This document shows, piece after piece, positions 27,291 through 34,918 of a stretch of DNA of 64,000 bases. The stretch lies in assembly GCA_964518765.1 (NCBI GenBank), contig CAZFJC010000010.1:28380-92379 (forward strand), given 5' to 3'. The translations under genes were made by a program, and so were the position numbers. Source of the stretch: CAZPNX01 sp964518765 (GTDB lineage Bacteria > Edwardsbacteria > AC1 > EtOH8). Numbering within the stretch: the stretch's first letter is position 1; the number at the start of each line of letters is the position of its first letter. The notes below the pieces were generated by a model, which ran no database searches, was not told the origin of the DNA, and saw only the letters and a list, made by a program, of their open reading frames with translations.

Positions 27291-28388
27291 ATGGGCCGGG
27301 AGATGTTGCCGAAAAGACGGCGGACCAGGCAGGTGGCGGTGGGGCCAGTGAAGATCGGGGGCGGGGCTCCGGTCTCCATCCAGTCCATGGCCAACACCGA
27401 CACCCGGGATGTGCGGGCCACCGTGTCGCAGATCAGGAGGCTGGCCGCGGCCGGTTGCGAGATAGTACGGCTGGCGGTGCCCGACATGGAGGCGGCTCGA
27501 GCCCTGAGGTTGATACGCGGCCTGACGATCATGCCCCTGGTGGCCGACATTCATTTCGACCACCGGCTAGCCCTGGCCGCCCTGAAGGCCGGCGCCGACA
27601 AGCTGAGAATAAACCCGGGAAATATCGGCTCGCAGACCAAGATCCGGGAGATCGTAAAAGCAGCCAAGGGCAGGGGGGTGCCTATCCGCATCGGGGTCAA
27701 CGCCGGCTCGCTGGAGAAGGACATCCTCTCGAGGCATGGCCGGCCCACGGCCCGAGGCATGGTGGAGAGTGCCCTGAGGCATGTCGGCCTCTTGGAGAAG
27801 CTGGGCTTTGAGGACATCGTGGTCTCGCTCAAAGGTTCGGACGTGTCCATGACCATCCAAGCCTGTCGCCTTTTCTCGTCTAAGTCCGATTACCCCCTGC
27901 ACCTGGGCATCACCGAGGCCGGTACCGCCTTCGCCGGAGCGGTGCGCTCGGCGGTCGGGATGGGAACCCTGCTGGCCGAGGGCATCGGAGATACGATCCG
28001 GGTGTCGCTGGCCGGCGATCCGGCCGAGGAGGTGCGGACCGCCAAGATAATCCTGCAGGCATTGGGGCTACGGCGATTCGGGCCGACCGTCATCGCCTGC
28101 CCCACCTGCGGGCGCTGCCGCATCGATGTGGCCGGCATCGCCGACCGGGTAGAGCGCGGGCTGTCGCGCCTAGGGGCCCCGCTGACAGTGGCGGTGATGG
28201 GCTGCGCCGTCAACGGCCCGGGCGAGGCCCGGGAGGCCGACCTGGGGATCGCCGGCGGCAATCGGGAGGGCCTGCTCTTCATGAAAGGCCGGATAGTTTG
28301 CCGGGTGCCAGAGCGGGAGATGGCCGAGCGACTGTTGAAGGAGGCCTTCCGCCTGGCCGGTAATGCAGGGCCGGAACGGGGAGATTAA
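27291..28388 (+). CDS. ispG: 4-hydroxy-3-methylbut-2-en-1-yl diphosphate synthase (flavodoxin/ferredoxin)
   Basis: 365 residues from ATG 27291; ATG 27303 is nearly as good. IspG reduces MEcPP to HMBPP in the MEP pathway, directly before IspH (also in the window). TIM-barrel landmarks are VSIQSMANTDTRD, VADIHFDHRLAL and LRINPGNIG. The C-terminal [4Fe-4S] domain has CPTCGRC, and the GCAVNGPGEA loop supplies further ligands. Length is that of the compact bacterial form without an inserted domain. sppA follows after 27 nt. Confidence 0.95.
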   Translation: MGREMLPKRRRTRQVAVGPVKIGGGAPVSIQSMANTDTRDVRATVSQIRRLAAAGCEIVRLAVPDMEAARALRLIRGLTIMPLVADIHFDHRLALAALKAGADKLRINPGNIGSQTKIREIVKAAKGRGVPIRIGVNAGSLEKDILSRHGRPTARGMVESALRHVGLLEKLGFEDIVVSLKGSDVSMTIQACRLFSSKSDYPLHLGITEAGTAFAGAVRSAVGMGTLLAEGIGDTIRVSLAGDPAEEVRTAKIILQALGLRRFGPTVIACPTCGRCRIDVAGIADRVERGLSRLGAPLTVAVMGCAVNGPGEAREADLGIAGGNREGLLFMKGRIVCRVPEREMAERLLKEAFRLAGNAGPERGD

Positions 28389-28415
28389 AAAACAGCAATT
28401 AAGGGGATGTCGACT

Positions 28416-29294
28416 ATGGCCTCCGGCAAGAAGGCACTTTTCATAACCCTGGCGGCCCTGGCCGGGCTGGCACTGGCGGCGTTCGTAGCCGTGACGGTGG
28501 CGGCCGCCCTGACCGGCGGGGACATGGAGCCTGGCTTTGGCAGCGGGGTAGGGCTGGTGGAGGTGCTGGGCCCCATCTACTCCTCTGAGGAGCCGGTGAG
28601 ACTGCTCAACAAGTACCGAGACAGCAAACAGGTCAAGGCGGTGGTGCTGAGGATCGACAGCCCGGGCGGGGGGGTGGCCGCCTCCCAGGAGATCTACGAG
28701 GCGGTGTGGAGGGTGAGGGACAGCAAGCCGGTGGTCTGCTCCATGGGCAAGGTGGCGGCCTCGGGCGGATATTACATCGCCTGTGCCTGCGACACCATCA
28801 TGGCCAATCCCGGCACCCTGACCGGCTCCATCGGCGCCCTGATGGAGTTCTGGAACGCCGAGGAGCTCATCAGGAAGGTCGGGCTGCGCTTCGAGGTGGT
28901 CAAGGCGGGCGAGGTCAAGGACGTCGGCTCTATATCGCGACGGATGACTCCGGCCGAACGGGCCATGCTCCAGGCCATGCTGGACGACGTCCACCTGCAG
29001 TTCATGGAGGCGGTGGCCGACGGCCGGGGCATCGACCTCGACTCCCTGCGGCCCTACGCCGACGGCCGGGTGTTTACCGGCAGGCAGGCCTGGTCCCTGG
29101 GGCTGGTGGACACGCTGGGGACGCTGGACGACGCCATCTCGCTGGCCGGCAGGATGGGGGGGCTCAAGGATCCGCCGCGGGTCATCAAGGAGAGAAAGCG
29201 GAAGCGCAGCCTCTATGACCTTCTGTTTGATTTCGGCGAGACGGCCACCAAGCTGGATAAGGGACAGGTGGGGCTGAAGTATCAGCTGAGGTGA
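28416..29294 (+). CDS. sppA: Signal peptide peptidase SppA (short, single-domain)
   Basis: 292 residues from ATG 28416, which sits 9 nt after AAGGGG; an ATG at 28407 is too close to that site. An N-terminal membrane anchor (ALFITLAALAGLALAAFVA) precedes an S49 protease domain. IDSPGGGVAASQEI lies near the oxyanion site, the nucleophile Ser is in KVAASGGYYIACA, and the general-base Lys lies in the VVKAGEVKDVGS region. At under 300 residues it is the short SppA form that assembles as an octamer and degrades cleaved signal peptides in the membrane. The C-terminus is basic. Confidence 0.9.
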   Translation: MASGKKALFITLAALAGLALAAFVAVTVAAALTGGDMEPGFGSGVGLVEVLGPIYSSEEPVRLLNKYRDSKQVKAVVLRIDSPGGGVAASQEIYEAVWRVRDSKPVVCSMGKVAASGGYYIACACDTIMANPGTLTGSIGALMEFWNAEELIRKVGLRFEVVKAGEVKDVGSISRRMTPAERAMLQAMLDDVHLQFMEAVADGRGIDLDSLRPYADGRVFTGRQAWSLGLVDTLGTLDDAISLAGRMGGLKDPPRVIKERKRKRSLYDLLFDFGETATKLDKGQVGLKYQLR

Positions 29295-29319
29295 AGAGAA
29301 GGAATGGACGGGGCATTCC

Positions 29320-29349
29320 TTGACAGATCGGAGTTAAAACTGGTAAAAT
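29320..29349 (+). promoter_or_regulatory. Probable promoter for tRNA-Cys/tRNA-Leu
   Basis: TTGACA (29320-29325), 18 bp, TAAAAT (29344-29349), about 110 bp upstream of tRNA-Cys and after sppA. Confidence 0.6.
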
Positions 29350-29459
29350 TGGTCAATGGGACGGACCTTTAACTCTTTTGCATCAATAAGAGACAGACTC
29401 GGGACAGGCTCCAGCCAGGCAGGGGATCAGCCTCAGGGCGGGGACGTCATTATAAGTCA

Positions 29460-29534
29460 GGCGGCTTAGCCAAGTGGTAAGGCGACGGTCTGCAAAACCG
29501 TTATTCAGCGGTTCGAACCCGCTAGCCGCCTCCA
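29460..29534 (+). tRNA. tRNA-Cys(GCA)
   Basis: Full cloverleaf: acceptor GGCGGCT/AGCCGCC, D-arm with TGGTAA, anticodon loop CTGCAAA (GCA), T-arm GCGGTTCGAACCCGC. The 3' CCA (29532-29534) is encoded. Confidence 0.96.
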
Positions 29535-29542
29535 TTTTATCC

Positions 29543-29605
29543 CGCAGAGGCGTAGAGACATAAGAAGATCTAAACTTAGAGCCTTAGTGTCTTTGTGAGA
29601 GCTCC
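29543..29605. repeat. Degenerate inverted repeat of the CACCAAGACAC family
   Basis: GTAGAGACATAAGAAG on the left and CCTTAGTGTCTTTGTG on the right pair imperfectly. The right arm resembles arms at 10518-10580 and 54577-54665. It lies between tRNA-Cys and tRNA-Leu. Confidence 0.4.
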
Positions 29606-29608
29606 AAT

Positions 29609-29696
29609 GCCGGGGTGGCGGAACTGGTAGACGCAAGGGACTTAAAATCCCTCGTCCCCAAAGGACGTGTCGGTTCGATTCCGACCCTCGGCACCA
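29609..29696 (+). tRNA. tRNA-Leu(TAA)
   Basis: Class II tRNA with a long variable arm (CGTCCCCAAAGGACG). Acceptor GCCGGGG/CCTCGGC, anticodon loop CTTAAAA (TAA), T-arm GTCGGTTCGATTCCGAC, encoded CCA at 29694-29696. Confidence 0.96.
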
Positions 29697-29752
29697 GATC
29701 GCCCAAGGCGGAGCGGGATGGTTTTCCGCACGGTCTTCGGGACATTGACCGC

Positions 29753-29781
29753 TTGACTTGCCGCTCTTTTTTTAATATAAT
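29753..29781 (+). promoter_or_regulatory. Sigma70-type promoter of tRNA-Gly
   Basis: TTGACT (29753-29758), 17 bp, TATAAT (29776-29781), 10 bp upstream of the mature tRNA 5' end. Confidence 0.82.
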
Positions 29782-29791
29782 TATTAAAGTG

Positions 29792-29867
29792 GCGGGCGTA
29801 ATTCAGCAGCTAGAATGCCACCTTGCCAAGGTGGAAGTCGAGGGTGCGAATCCCTTCGCCCGCTCCA
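29792..29867 (+). tRNA. tRNA-Gly(GCC)
   Basis: Acceptor GCGGGCG/CGCCCGC, anticodon loop TTGCCAA (GCC), T-arm AGGGTGCGAATCCCT, encoded CCA at 29865-29867. The T-loop reads GTGCGAATC, with G in place of the usual first T, which is mildly unusual. Confidence 0.95.
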
Positions 29868-29878
29868 ATGACCTTCGG

Positions 29879-29911
29879 AAATCCCTCCCCAAAGGGGCAG
29901 GGATTTTTTTC
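29879..29911 (+). terminator. Rho-independent terminator after tRNA-Gly
   Basis: AAATCCCT-CCCC and GGGG-CAGGGATTT form a stem with an AAA loop, followed by a run of T. Confidence 0.9.
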
Positions 29912-29927
29912 TTAATGATATATCCAC

Positions 29928-29956
29928 TTGCAACATATTGTTTTTTTTGATAAAAT
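29928..29956 (+). promoter_or_regulatory. Promoter of the kor operon
   Basis: TTGCAA (29928-29933), 17 bp, TAAAAT (29951-29956), followed by a leader of about 31 nt with a strong GGGGGAG site before ATG 29994. Confidence 0.7.
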
Positions 29957-29993
29957 TAAGTTTCACATTACGAAGACACAAGGGGGAGTCATC

Positions 29994-30197
29994 ATGCCCG
30001 AGATCAAGGTGAACGAGCAATTGTGCAAGGGCTGCGAGCTCTGCACCTCGGCCTGCCCCAAGCAGTGCATCGCTATGTCCGACAAGTTCTCCGTCACCGG
30101 CTACTACCCGGCCATGCTGGCCAAATCGGATTGTTGCATCGGCTGCGGCCTGTGCGCTCAGATCTGCCCGGACCTGGCCATCGAAGTCTACAAATGA
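29994..30197 (+). CDS. korD: 2-oxoacid:ferredoxin oxidoreductase delta subunit (2x[4Fe-4S] ferredoxin)
   Basis: 67 residues from ATG 29994. Two cluster motifs, CKGCELCTSACP and CCIGCGLCAQICP, with little else, which is the compact ferredoxin subunit of 2-oxoglutarate/branched-chain 2-oxoacid oxidoreductases. It leads the D-A-B-C operon and is separated from korA by a hairpin repeat. Confidence 0.88.
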   Translation: MPEIKVNEQLCKGCELCTSACPKQCIAMSDKFSVTGYYPAMLAKSDCCIGCGLCAQICPDLAIEVYK

Positions 30198-30206
30198 ACA
30201 AATAAC

Positions 30207-30268
30207 AAAATCCAAAGTCAAAGCACCAAAATGGGTTTTGGGATTTTGGTGTATGTGATTTTGAACTT
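30207..30268. repeat. AT-rich inverted repeat between korD and korA
   Basis: CACCAAAAT (30224-30232) and ATTTTGGTG (30243-30251) form a perfect 9 bp core with loop GGGTTTTGGG. Outer arms AATCCAAAGTCAAA / GATTTTGAACTT pair partly. Related to the repeat at 19914-20010. Confidence 0.65.
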
Positions 30269-30285
30269 ACAGCGGAGTTGTCAGA

Positions 30286-31476
30286 ATGGGTGAGAAGATC
30301 CTGATGAAGGGCAACGAGGCCTTGGCCGAGGGGGCCATAAGGGCCGGCTGCCGCTTCTTCGCCGGCTACCCCATCACCCCCCAGAACGAGGTGCCTGAGT
30401 ACATGTCCTGGCGCCTGCCCGATGAGGGGGGCACCTTCATCCAGGCCGAGTCCGAAGTGGCGGCCATCAACATGATCTACGGCGCGGCCTCGACCGGCAT
30501 TCGGGCCATGACCTCGTCGTCCAGCCCGGGCATCAGCCTCAAGCAGGAGGGCATTTCCTACTGCGCCGGGGCCGACCTCCCGTTCTTCTACGCCAACGTG
30601 GTCAGGGGCGGCCCGGGGCTGGGCAACATCGCCGCCTCCCAGGGCGACTACCACCAGTCGGTGCGGGGCGGTGGGCACGGAGACTATCGGGTAATTGTGC
30701 TGGCACCCAATTCGGTGGACGAGATGGCCAACTTTCCCCGCAAGTGCTACGAGCTGGCCTTTAAATACCGCATGCCTTCGATGATCCTGGCCGACGGCAT
30801 CCTGGGGCAGATGATGGAGCCGGTCGAGTTCAAGTCGGAGCCGGTCGATCCCAAAACTCTCAAAGAGGCGGGCTGGGAGCTGGGGGTGGCCAAAGGCCGG
30901 GGCAAGCGTATCGTGCGCTCCTACGACCTGCGCGAGGGCGAGCTGGAGAAGATAAACGCCGCCCGGCTGAAGAAGTATCGGGAGATCGAGGAGAAGGAGG
31001 TGCTGTTCGAGGCCAGGCAGTGCGAGGACGCTGAGCTGGTGGTGGTGGCCTACGGGACCTCGTCGCGCATCGCCGCCGCCGCCGTCAAGATGGCCCGGGA
31101 CCGGGGGATGAAGGTCGGACTTTTCCGTCCCATCACCCTATGGCCCTTCCCCAAAAAGCAGTTGGCCCGGCTGGCCGAGAAGGCTAAAAGATTCCTGGTG
31201 GTGGAGATGAGCATGGGCCAGTTCGTGGATGACGTCAGGCTGGCGGTCTGCGGCCAGATCGAGGTAGACCTCTACGCCAGGCCGGCCGGGATCCCCTCGA
31301 GCGAGGAGGTCTTCGCCGCGCTGGAGAAATCCTATAAATCGACGGCCTCAACCAGGACAGCCTCGGCCGCCGTAAAGCCGGGAAAGCCTAGGGGCAAGCC
31401 GGGACGGCCCAGGAAGAAGGCGGTCCGCAAGGTGGGCCGACCGGCCAGGAAGTCCAAGAAAGGAGGGCGTAGGTAA
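30286..31476 (+). CDS. korA: 2-oxoacid:ferredoxin oxidoreductase alpha subunit (KorA/VorB-type) with an unusual basic tail
   Basis: 396 residues. Landmarks are MKGNEALAEGAIRAGCRFFAGYPITPQNEV, FIQAESEVAAINM, MTSSSSPGISLKQEG and RGGPGLGNIAASQGDY. The C-terminal domain has FRPITLWPFPKKQL and VVEMSMGQFVDDVRLAV. The pattern fits 2-oxoglutarate or 3-methyl-2-oxobutanoate (VorB) enzymes; substrate cannot be fixed by eye. The family normally ends near residue 350. Here about 46 extra residues are Lys/Arg/Gly/Pro-rich, with two AT-hook-like GRP cores (PGRPRKK, VGRPARK). korB starts on the last base of the stop. Confidence 0.88.
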   Translation: MGEKILMKGNEALAEGAIRAGCRFFAGYPITPQNEVPEYMSWRLPDEGGTFIQAESEVAAINMIYGAASTGIRAMTSSSSPGISLKQEGISYCAGADLPFFYANVVRGGPGLGNIAASQGDYHQSVRGGGHGDYRVIVLAPNSVDEMANFPRKCYELAFKYRMPSMILADGILGQMMEPVEFKSEPVDPKTLKEAGWELGVAKGRGKRIVRSYDLREGELEKINAARLKKYREIEEKEVLFEARQCEDAELVVVAYGTSSRIAAAAVKMARDRGMKVGLFRPITLWPFPKKQLARLAEKAKRFLVVEMSMGQFVDDVRLAVCGQIEVDLYARPAGIPSSEEVFAALEKSYKSTASTRTASAAVKPGKPRGKPGRPRKKAVRKVGRPARKSKKGGRR

Positions 31477-32243
31477 TGGAGAAGATCACCAAATGGCCGG
31501 CCGGCTTGGTCGAGATGCCACTGCGGTACTGCCCGGGCTGCGGTCACGGCATCGTCCACCGCATCGTGGGTGAGTGCCTGGAGGAGCTGGGCATCAGGGA
31601 ACGAACGGTGGGGGTGGCCCCGGTGGGCTGCTCGGTCTTCGCCGATGATTACTTCAACTGCGACATGATCCAGGGCCCGCATGGAAGAGGCCCGGCCATC
31701 GCCACCGGCATCAAGCGCTCCAAGCCTGAATGCATCGTCTTCTCCTACCAGGGGGACGGAGACCTGGCTTCAATCGGCATGGCCGAGACCATCCACTCGG
31801 CCGCCCGCTCCGAGAATATCACCATCATCTTCATCAATAACGCCATCTACGGCATGACCGGGGGCCAGATGGCCCCGACCACCCTCATCGGCCAGAAGGC
31901 CTCCACCTGCCCCCGGGGCCGCGATCCCAAGGCCAACGGCTATCCCATCCGCATCTGCGAGCTGCTGCAATCTTTGGAAGGGGCCTCGTACCTGGAGCGG
32001 ACCTCGGTCCACACCGCCCAGAACGTCATCAAGACCAAGAAGGCCATCAAGCGGGCCTTCCAAAATCAGATCGAGGGCAAGGGCTTCTCCTTGGTGGAGG
32101 TGCTGTCTATGTGCCCCACCGGCTGGGAGACGACACCGCTCAACTCGCTGAAATACATAGCCGACAAGATGATACCGCTCTACCCGCTGGGCGTCTACCG
32201 CTCTCCGGAGCAGAGGGAGCAGAAGGAAGGAGGTGCCGCCTGA
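31476..32243 (+). CDS. korB: 2-oxoacid:ferredoxin oxidoreductase beta (TPP-binding) subunit
   Basis: 255 residues; ATG overlaps the korA stop (TAATG). CPGCGHGIVHR near residue 20 binds the cluster/TPP; YQGDGDLASIGMAE and NNAIYGMTGGQMAPTT are the TPP/Mg site. The MTGGQMAPTT form is typical of 2-oxoglutarate or branched-chain enzymes rather than of the pyruvate enzyme encoded at 9585. It is coupled to the gamma gene by TGATG. Confidence 0.92.
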   Translation: MEKITKWPAGLVEMPLRYCPGCGHGIVHRIVGECLEELGIRERTVGVAPVGCSVFADDYFNCDMIQGPHGRGPAIATGIKRSKPECIVFSYQGDGDLASIGMAETIHSAARSENITIIFINNAIYGMTGGQMAPTTLIGQKASTCPRGRDPKANGYPIRICELLQSLEGASYLERTSVHTAQNVIKTKKAIKRAFQNQIEGKGFSLVEVLSMCPTGWETTPLNSLKYIADKMIPLYPLGVYRSPEQREQKEGGAA

Positions 32244-32782
32244 TGTATCAGGGAATTCGCATGTCCGGATTCGGCGGCCAGGGGGTGATCTCGGCCGGGA
32301 TCCTGCTGGCCCAGGCCGGACTTTTAGAGGGCAAGAACGTCTCCTGGTTTCCGGCCTACGGGGCCGAGATGCGCGGGGGCACGGCCAACTGCTCGGTGGT
32401 GGTGGCCGATGACGAGGTGTCTTCGCCAATCGTCTCCAGGCCGGACACGGCCGTGGTTCTAAACGAACCCAGCCTGGCCAAGTTCGAGCCCATGGTCAAG
32501 CCGGGGGGGCTGCTGATAGTCAACTCCTCGCTGATCAACACCAAGCCCAAGCGTACCGATATTAAGGTGGCCCTGGTGCCGTGCAACGCCATCGCCCAGG
32601 AGCTGGGCAGCATCAAGGTCGCCAATATGGTGGCCCTGGGGGCCCTGGCCGGGCTGACCGGGGCGGTCAGCGTCGAATCTATCGCCAAGGCGCTGCCCAA
32701 GGTATTCAAACGAGCCAAGCCGGAGATATTGGAGCTCAACATCAAAGCCCTGCGCCGGGGGGCCGAGGCCAAGGCGCAATAA
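32243..32782 (+). CDS. korC: 2-oxoacid:ferredoxin oxidoreductase gamma subunit
   Basis: 179 residues from ATG 32243. Rossmann-like gamma domain with RMSGFGGQGVISAG at the N-terminus and PAYGAEMRGGTANCSVV, both diagnostic of KorC/VorC. The later segment is KVANMVALGALAGLTG. It completes the second oxidoreductase of the window and is followed by a strong terminator. Confidence 0.93.
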   Translation: MYQGIRMSGFGGQGVISAGILLAQAGLLEGKNVSWFPAYGAEMRGGTANCSVVVADDEVSSPIVSRPDTAVVLNEPSLAKFEPMVKPGGLLIVNSSLINTKPKRTDIKVALVPCNAIAQELGSIKVANMVALGALAGLTGAVSVESIAKALPKVFKRAKPEILELNIKALRRGAEAKAQ

Positions 32783-32801
32783 ACGACCCGATATTGGGGG
32801 G

Positions 32802-32837
32802 ATGGGCGGGTGGGGAACCCGCCCATGTCTTTTTTTT
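32802..32837 (+). terminator. Rho-independent terminator of the kor operon
   Basis: Perfect 10 bp stem ATGGGCGGGT / ACCCGCCCAT with a 5 nt loop, followed by a run of eight T. It ends only about 10 nt before the next start codon. Confidence 0.92.
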
Positions 32838-32847
32838 GTGACAACCC

Positions 32848-34239
32848 ATGCCTCAGAACAGAAGACCTTTGCTTTGGATTGAAAAGGGCGAGATTTATTT
32901 CCCCTTTCATCTACTTAACCGGAAGGCCCAGCTGTTGTCGATGGTCGGCGAATGGCAGCAGGCGGAAGTCCTTTTACGGGGCATGCTGGAAGTGGCTGAG
33001 GCCTTCGGTGAGGATGGGATAGTGGCCACAGCTAAAAACCAGGTGGGATTCCTATATACCAGGATCGGGAAGAACCAAGAGGCCCTTGGGCTGCTGGAGG
33101 AAGCATACCGCTTCGACGAGAAGGCTGGCGATACCGCCCAGATGTGCCGTCCCCTGATGAACATGGGCAATGCCTATAAAAATCTGGGCGATTATCCCAA
33201 CGCCCTCAGATGCTACCGAATGGCCGTAAATGCGGCGGAGGCCTGCGGAGACCGGGCCACGGTGGGCATGGTCCATTCGAACCTGGCCCTGCTCCAATGG
33301 CAGCAGGGTGAGAACGAGCAGGCCATGGAGAGCCTGAAGATAGCCATGGCGGAGGCGGAGAGAAACGGCGACCTGCAGCAGATGGGGATCGCCCTAGGGA
33401 CCATGGGCAACATCCACTTCTCCAGCGAAAGGCTGGAGGAGGCTCTGGGATGTTATCGCCGGATGCTGGATGTTGCCCGGGCCGTGGGGGACAAGCTGAC
33501 GCTAAGGGTGGCGTTGAACAACATCGGAGCCATACACGACAGGCGCGGTGAATATCGTCAGGAGATGGAGTGCTTCCAGCAGAGTCTTGACATTGCCAAA
33601 GAAATGGGCAATAAAGCAGGAGAGAGACTGGTGCTGGGCAATTTGGGCATCGTAAGCATGTATTACGGCAATCTACAGGCAGCGGATGAATACCTACGAC
33701 GGAGTCTGAACCTGGCCCAGGAGCTTGGTGAGAGAAAGGGGGTGGGCGTCGCCCTCTTCAATCTGGGCGTGCTGAACGCGCTCAAAGGTGACTTCAAAGA
33801 GGCGCTTGAGCGATACCAAATCGCCCTGCCGATACTGAAGGAGCTTAAGGCGAGCGATTTTTTCAGCACCTGCCTCTTCCGCATGGCCGAGGCCGGTTTA
33901 CGGCTGGGGCATGTCCAAGAGGCTCGAGAGTGGGCTAGGCAGGCTTTTGATATTGCCGAAAAGGCGGGATTCAAAGAGGAGGCGGGCCTGTCAAACGTCC
34001 TTTTGGTGGAGATCGAAGGCAGGCTTGGTTTGGCCTCGCCCATGGCGGCTGGGGAGAGGCTGTTGCAGATATCCAAAAACAGCGGGGAGAAGCTGGTCAA
34101 AGCCGAGGCCATGGCCGCCCTTTTCCGTCTGACCGGTTCGGAAGAGCACAGGAAGGAGGCCCGGGCACTATTCGAGGACATGGTTTCGGAGGCGCCGAGG
34201 TTCGAGCTGCTTAATAAGATAAAGGAGCTTGAAGAATGA
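32848..34239 (+). CDS. Tetratricopeptide-repeat protein
   Basis: 463 residues made of about ten 40-residue TPR units (TPR_12 type; pattern ALxxLGxxxxxxGDxxxAxxxxxxALxxxxxxGD), for example LMNMGNAYKNLGDYPNALRC. No signal peptide, membrane helix or enzymatic domain. Such repeats usually scaffold protein-protein contacts and often occur as the C-terminal half of signalling ATPases; here the repeats stand alone. The start is uncertain: ATG 32848 is 10 nt after the terminator and I see no promoter between them, so expression may depend on read-through or a later start. Confidence 0.75.
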   Translation: MPQNRRPLLWIEKGEIYFPFHLLNRKAQLLSMVGEWQQAEVLLRGMLEVAEAFGEDGIVATAKNQVGFLYTRIGKNQEALGLLEEAYRFDEKAGDTAQMCRPLMNMGNAYKNLGDYPNALRCYRMAVNAAEACGDRATVGMVHSNLALLQWQQGENEQAMESLKIAMAEAERNGDLQQMGIALGTMGNIHFSSERLEEALGCYRRMLDVARAVGDKLTLRVALNNIGAIHDRRGEYRQEMECFQQSLDIAKEMGNKAGERLVLGNLGIVSMYYGNLQAADEYLRRSLNLAQELGERKGVGVALFNLGVLNALKGDFKEALERYQIALPILKELKASDFFSTCLFRMAEAGLRLGHVQEAREWARQAFDIAEKAGFKEEAGLSNVLLVEIEGRLGLASPMAAGERLLQISKNSGEKLVKAEAMAALFRLTGSEEHRKEARALFEDMVSEAPRFELLNKIKELEE

Positions 34240-34274
34240 TGGCCGCCCGAAACTGGCGAGCGGCCATCATTCTT
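34232..34274. terminator. Bidirectional terminator between convergent genes
   Basis: Perfect 15 bp stem AAGAATGATGGCCGC / GCGGCCATCATTCTT. The TPR gene's TGA stop (34237-34239) lies inside the left arm. It is placed between the + strand TPR gene and the - strand gene ending at 34289, so it can serve both. Confidence 0.88.
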
Positions 34275-34288
34275 GTTTTGGGGGAGAA

Positions 34289-34795
34289 TTAACGGCCCTT
34301 TACCCCCTTGGGCTTGCCTCCGGCCTTCTTTAGCGGCTTATCCTGATCCCTGGACTTATCAGCCTTCTCCTTCTTGGCCGGTCCTTCCTTCTTGTCCCAG
34401 CGTTTCTCCTTCTCCCACTGCTTCCAGTTCTTCTTCAGCTCGGCGTACTTGAACTTGGCGTGTCCCGGAGGCAGTTTTCTCCAGCCCGGCGGCAGGTTCA
34501 GCAGGGGATGGGGCACCACCTTAAAGAGGACCCAGGGGCCTCCGGCCGCGGCGGCCCGGTGCCAATGGCCGTTGTGCATCCTCCACCAGTACCCTTGGTA
34601 GAAGAATAGGTCGGCGTCGAGGTCAACGACGAAGTAGACGTAGGTGCCCGGAACCACGGCCATCATCGGATCGGGGCCCACCTTAAGCACTGGGAGGCCG
34701 ATGTTCAGGTTGACATCGACATTGGTGTCGGCCAGGGCGGTGGCCGCCGTCAATCCCCAGAGGAGCATTGCGAGCGCAATTTTTCTTCCGTTCAT
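34289..34795 (-). CDS. Secreted aromatic/basic protein of unknown function
   Basis: 168 residues on the - strand with a strong AAGGAGG site. A signal peptide (ALAMLLWGLTAATALA) is followed by a short beta-like domain with YFVVDLDADLFFYQGYWWRM, HNGHWHRA and GPWVLFKVVPHPLLNLPPGW. The last 60 residues are Lys-rich and disordered (KKNWKQWEKEKRW...). The Tyr/Trp-rich GYWWR/GHWHRA pattern recalls small periplasmic proteins seen in Geobacter-like bacteria; no function is known to me. It has its own promoter and a shared terminator. Confidence 0.75.
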   Translation of the reverse strand: MNGRKIALAMLLWGLTAATALADTNVDVNLNIGLPVLKVGPDPMMAVVPGTYVYFVVDLDADLFFYQGYWWRMHNGHWHRAAAAGGPWVLFKVVPHPLLNLPPGWRKLPPGHAKFKYAELKKNWKQWEKEKRWDKKEGPAKKEKADKSRDQDKPLKKAGGKPKGVKGR

Positions 34796-34825
34796 GAGAT
34801 CCTCCTTACACTATATATTTTTTCT

Positions 34826-34854
34826 ATGATATATCATCTTGTCGGCATTGTCAA
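34826..34854 (-). promoter_or_regulatory. Sigma70-type promoter for the - strand gene
   Basis: Read on the - strand: TTGACA (34854-34849), 17 bp, TATCAT (34831-34826), 31 bp upstream of the start codon. Confidence 0.78.
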
Positions 34855-34882
34855 GTAAGGTTTTAGGCTACAAGATTTTAGT

Positions 34883-34912
34883 TTGACAACCCGGCACCAA
34901 ATCTGATAAAGT
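34883..34912 (+). promoter_or_regulatory. Promoter of pgsA, divergent from the - strand gene
   Basis: TTGACA (34883-34888) and GATAAA/TAAAGT (34905-34912) with 16-18 bp spacing. The expected start is within 1-3 nt of GTG 34919, suggesting a leaderless message. Confidence 0.6.
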
Positions 34913-34918
34913 TATCGG

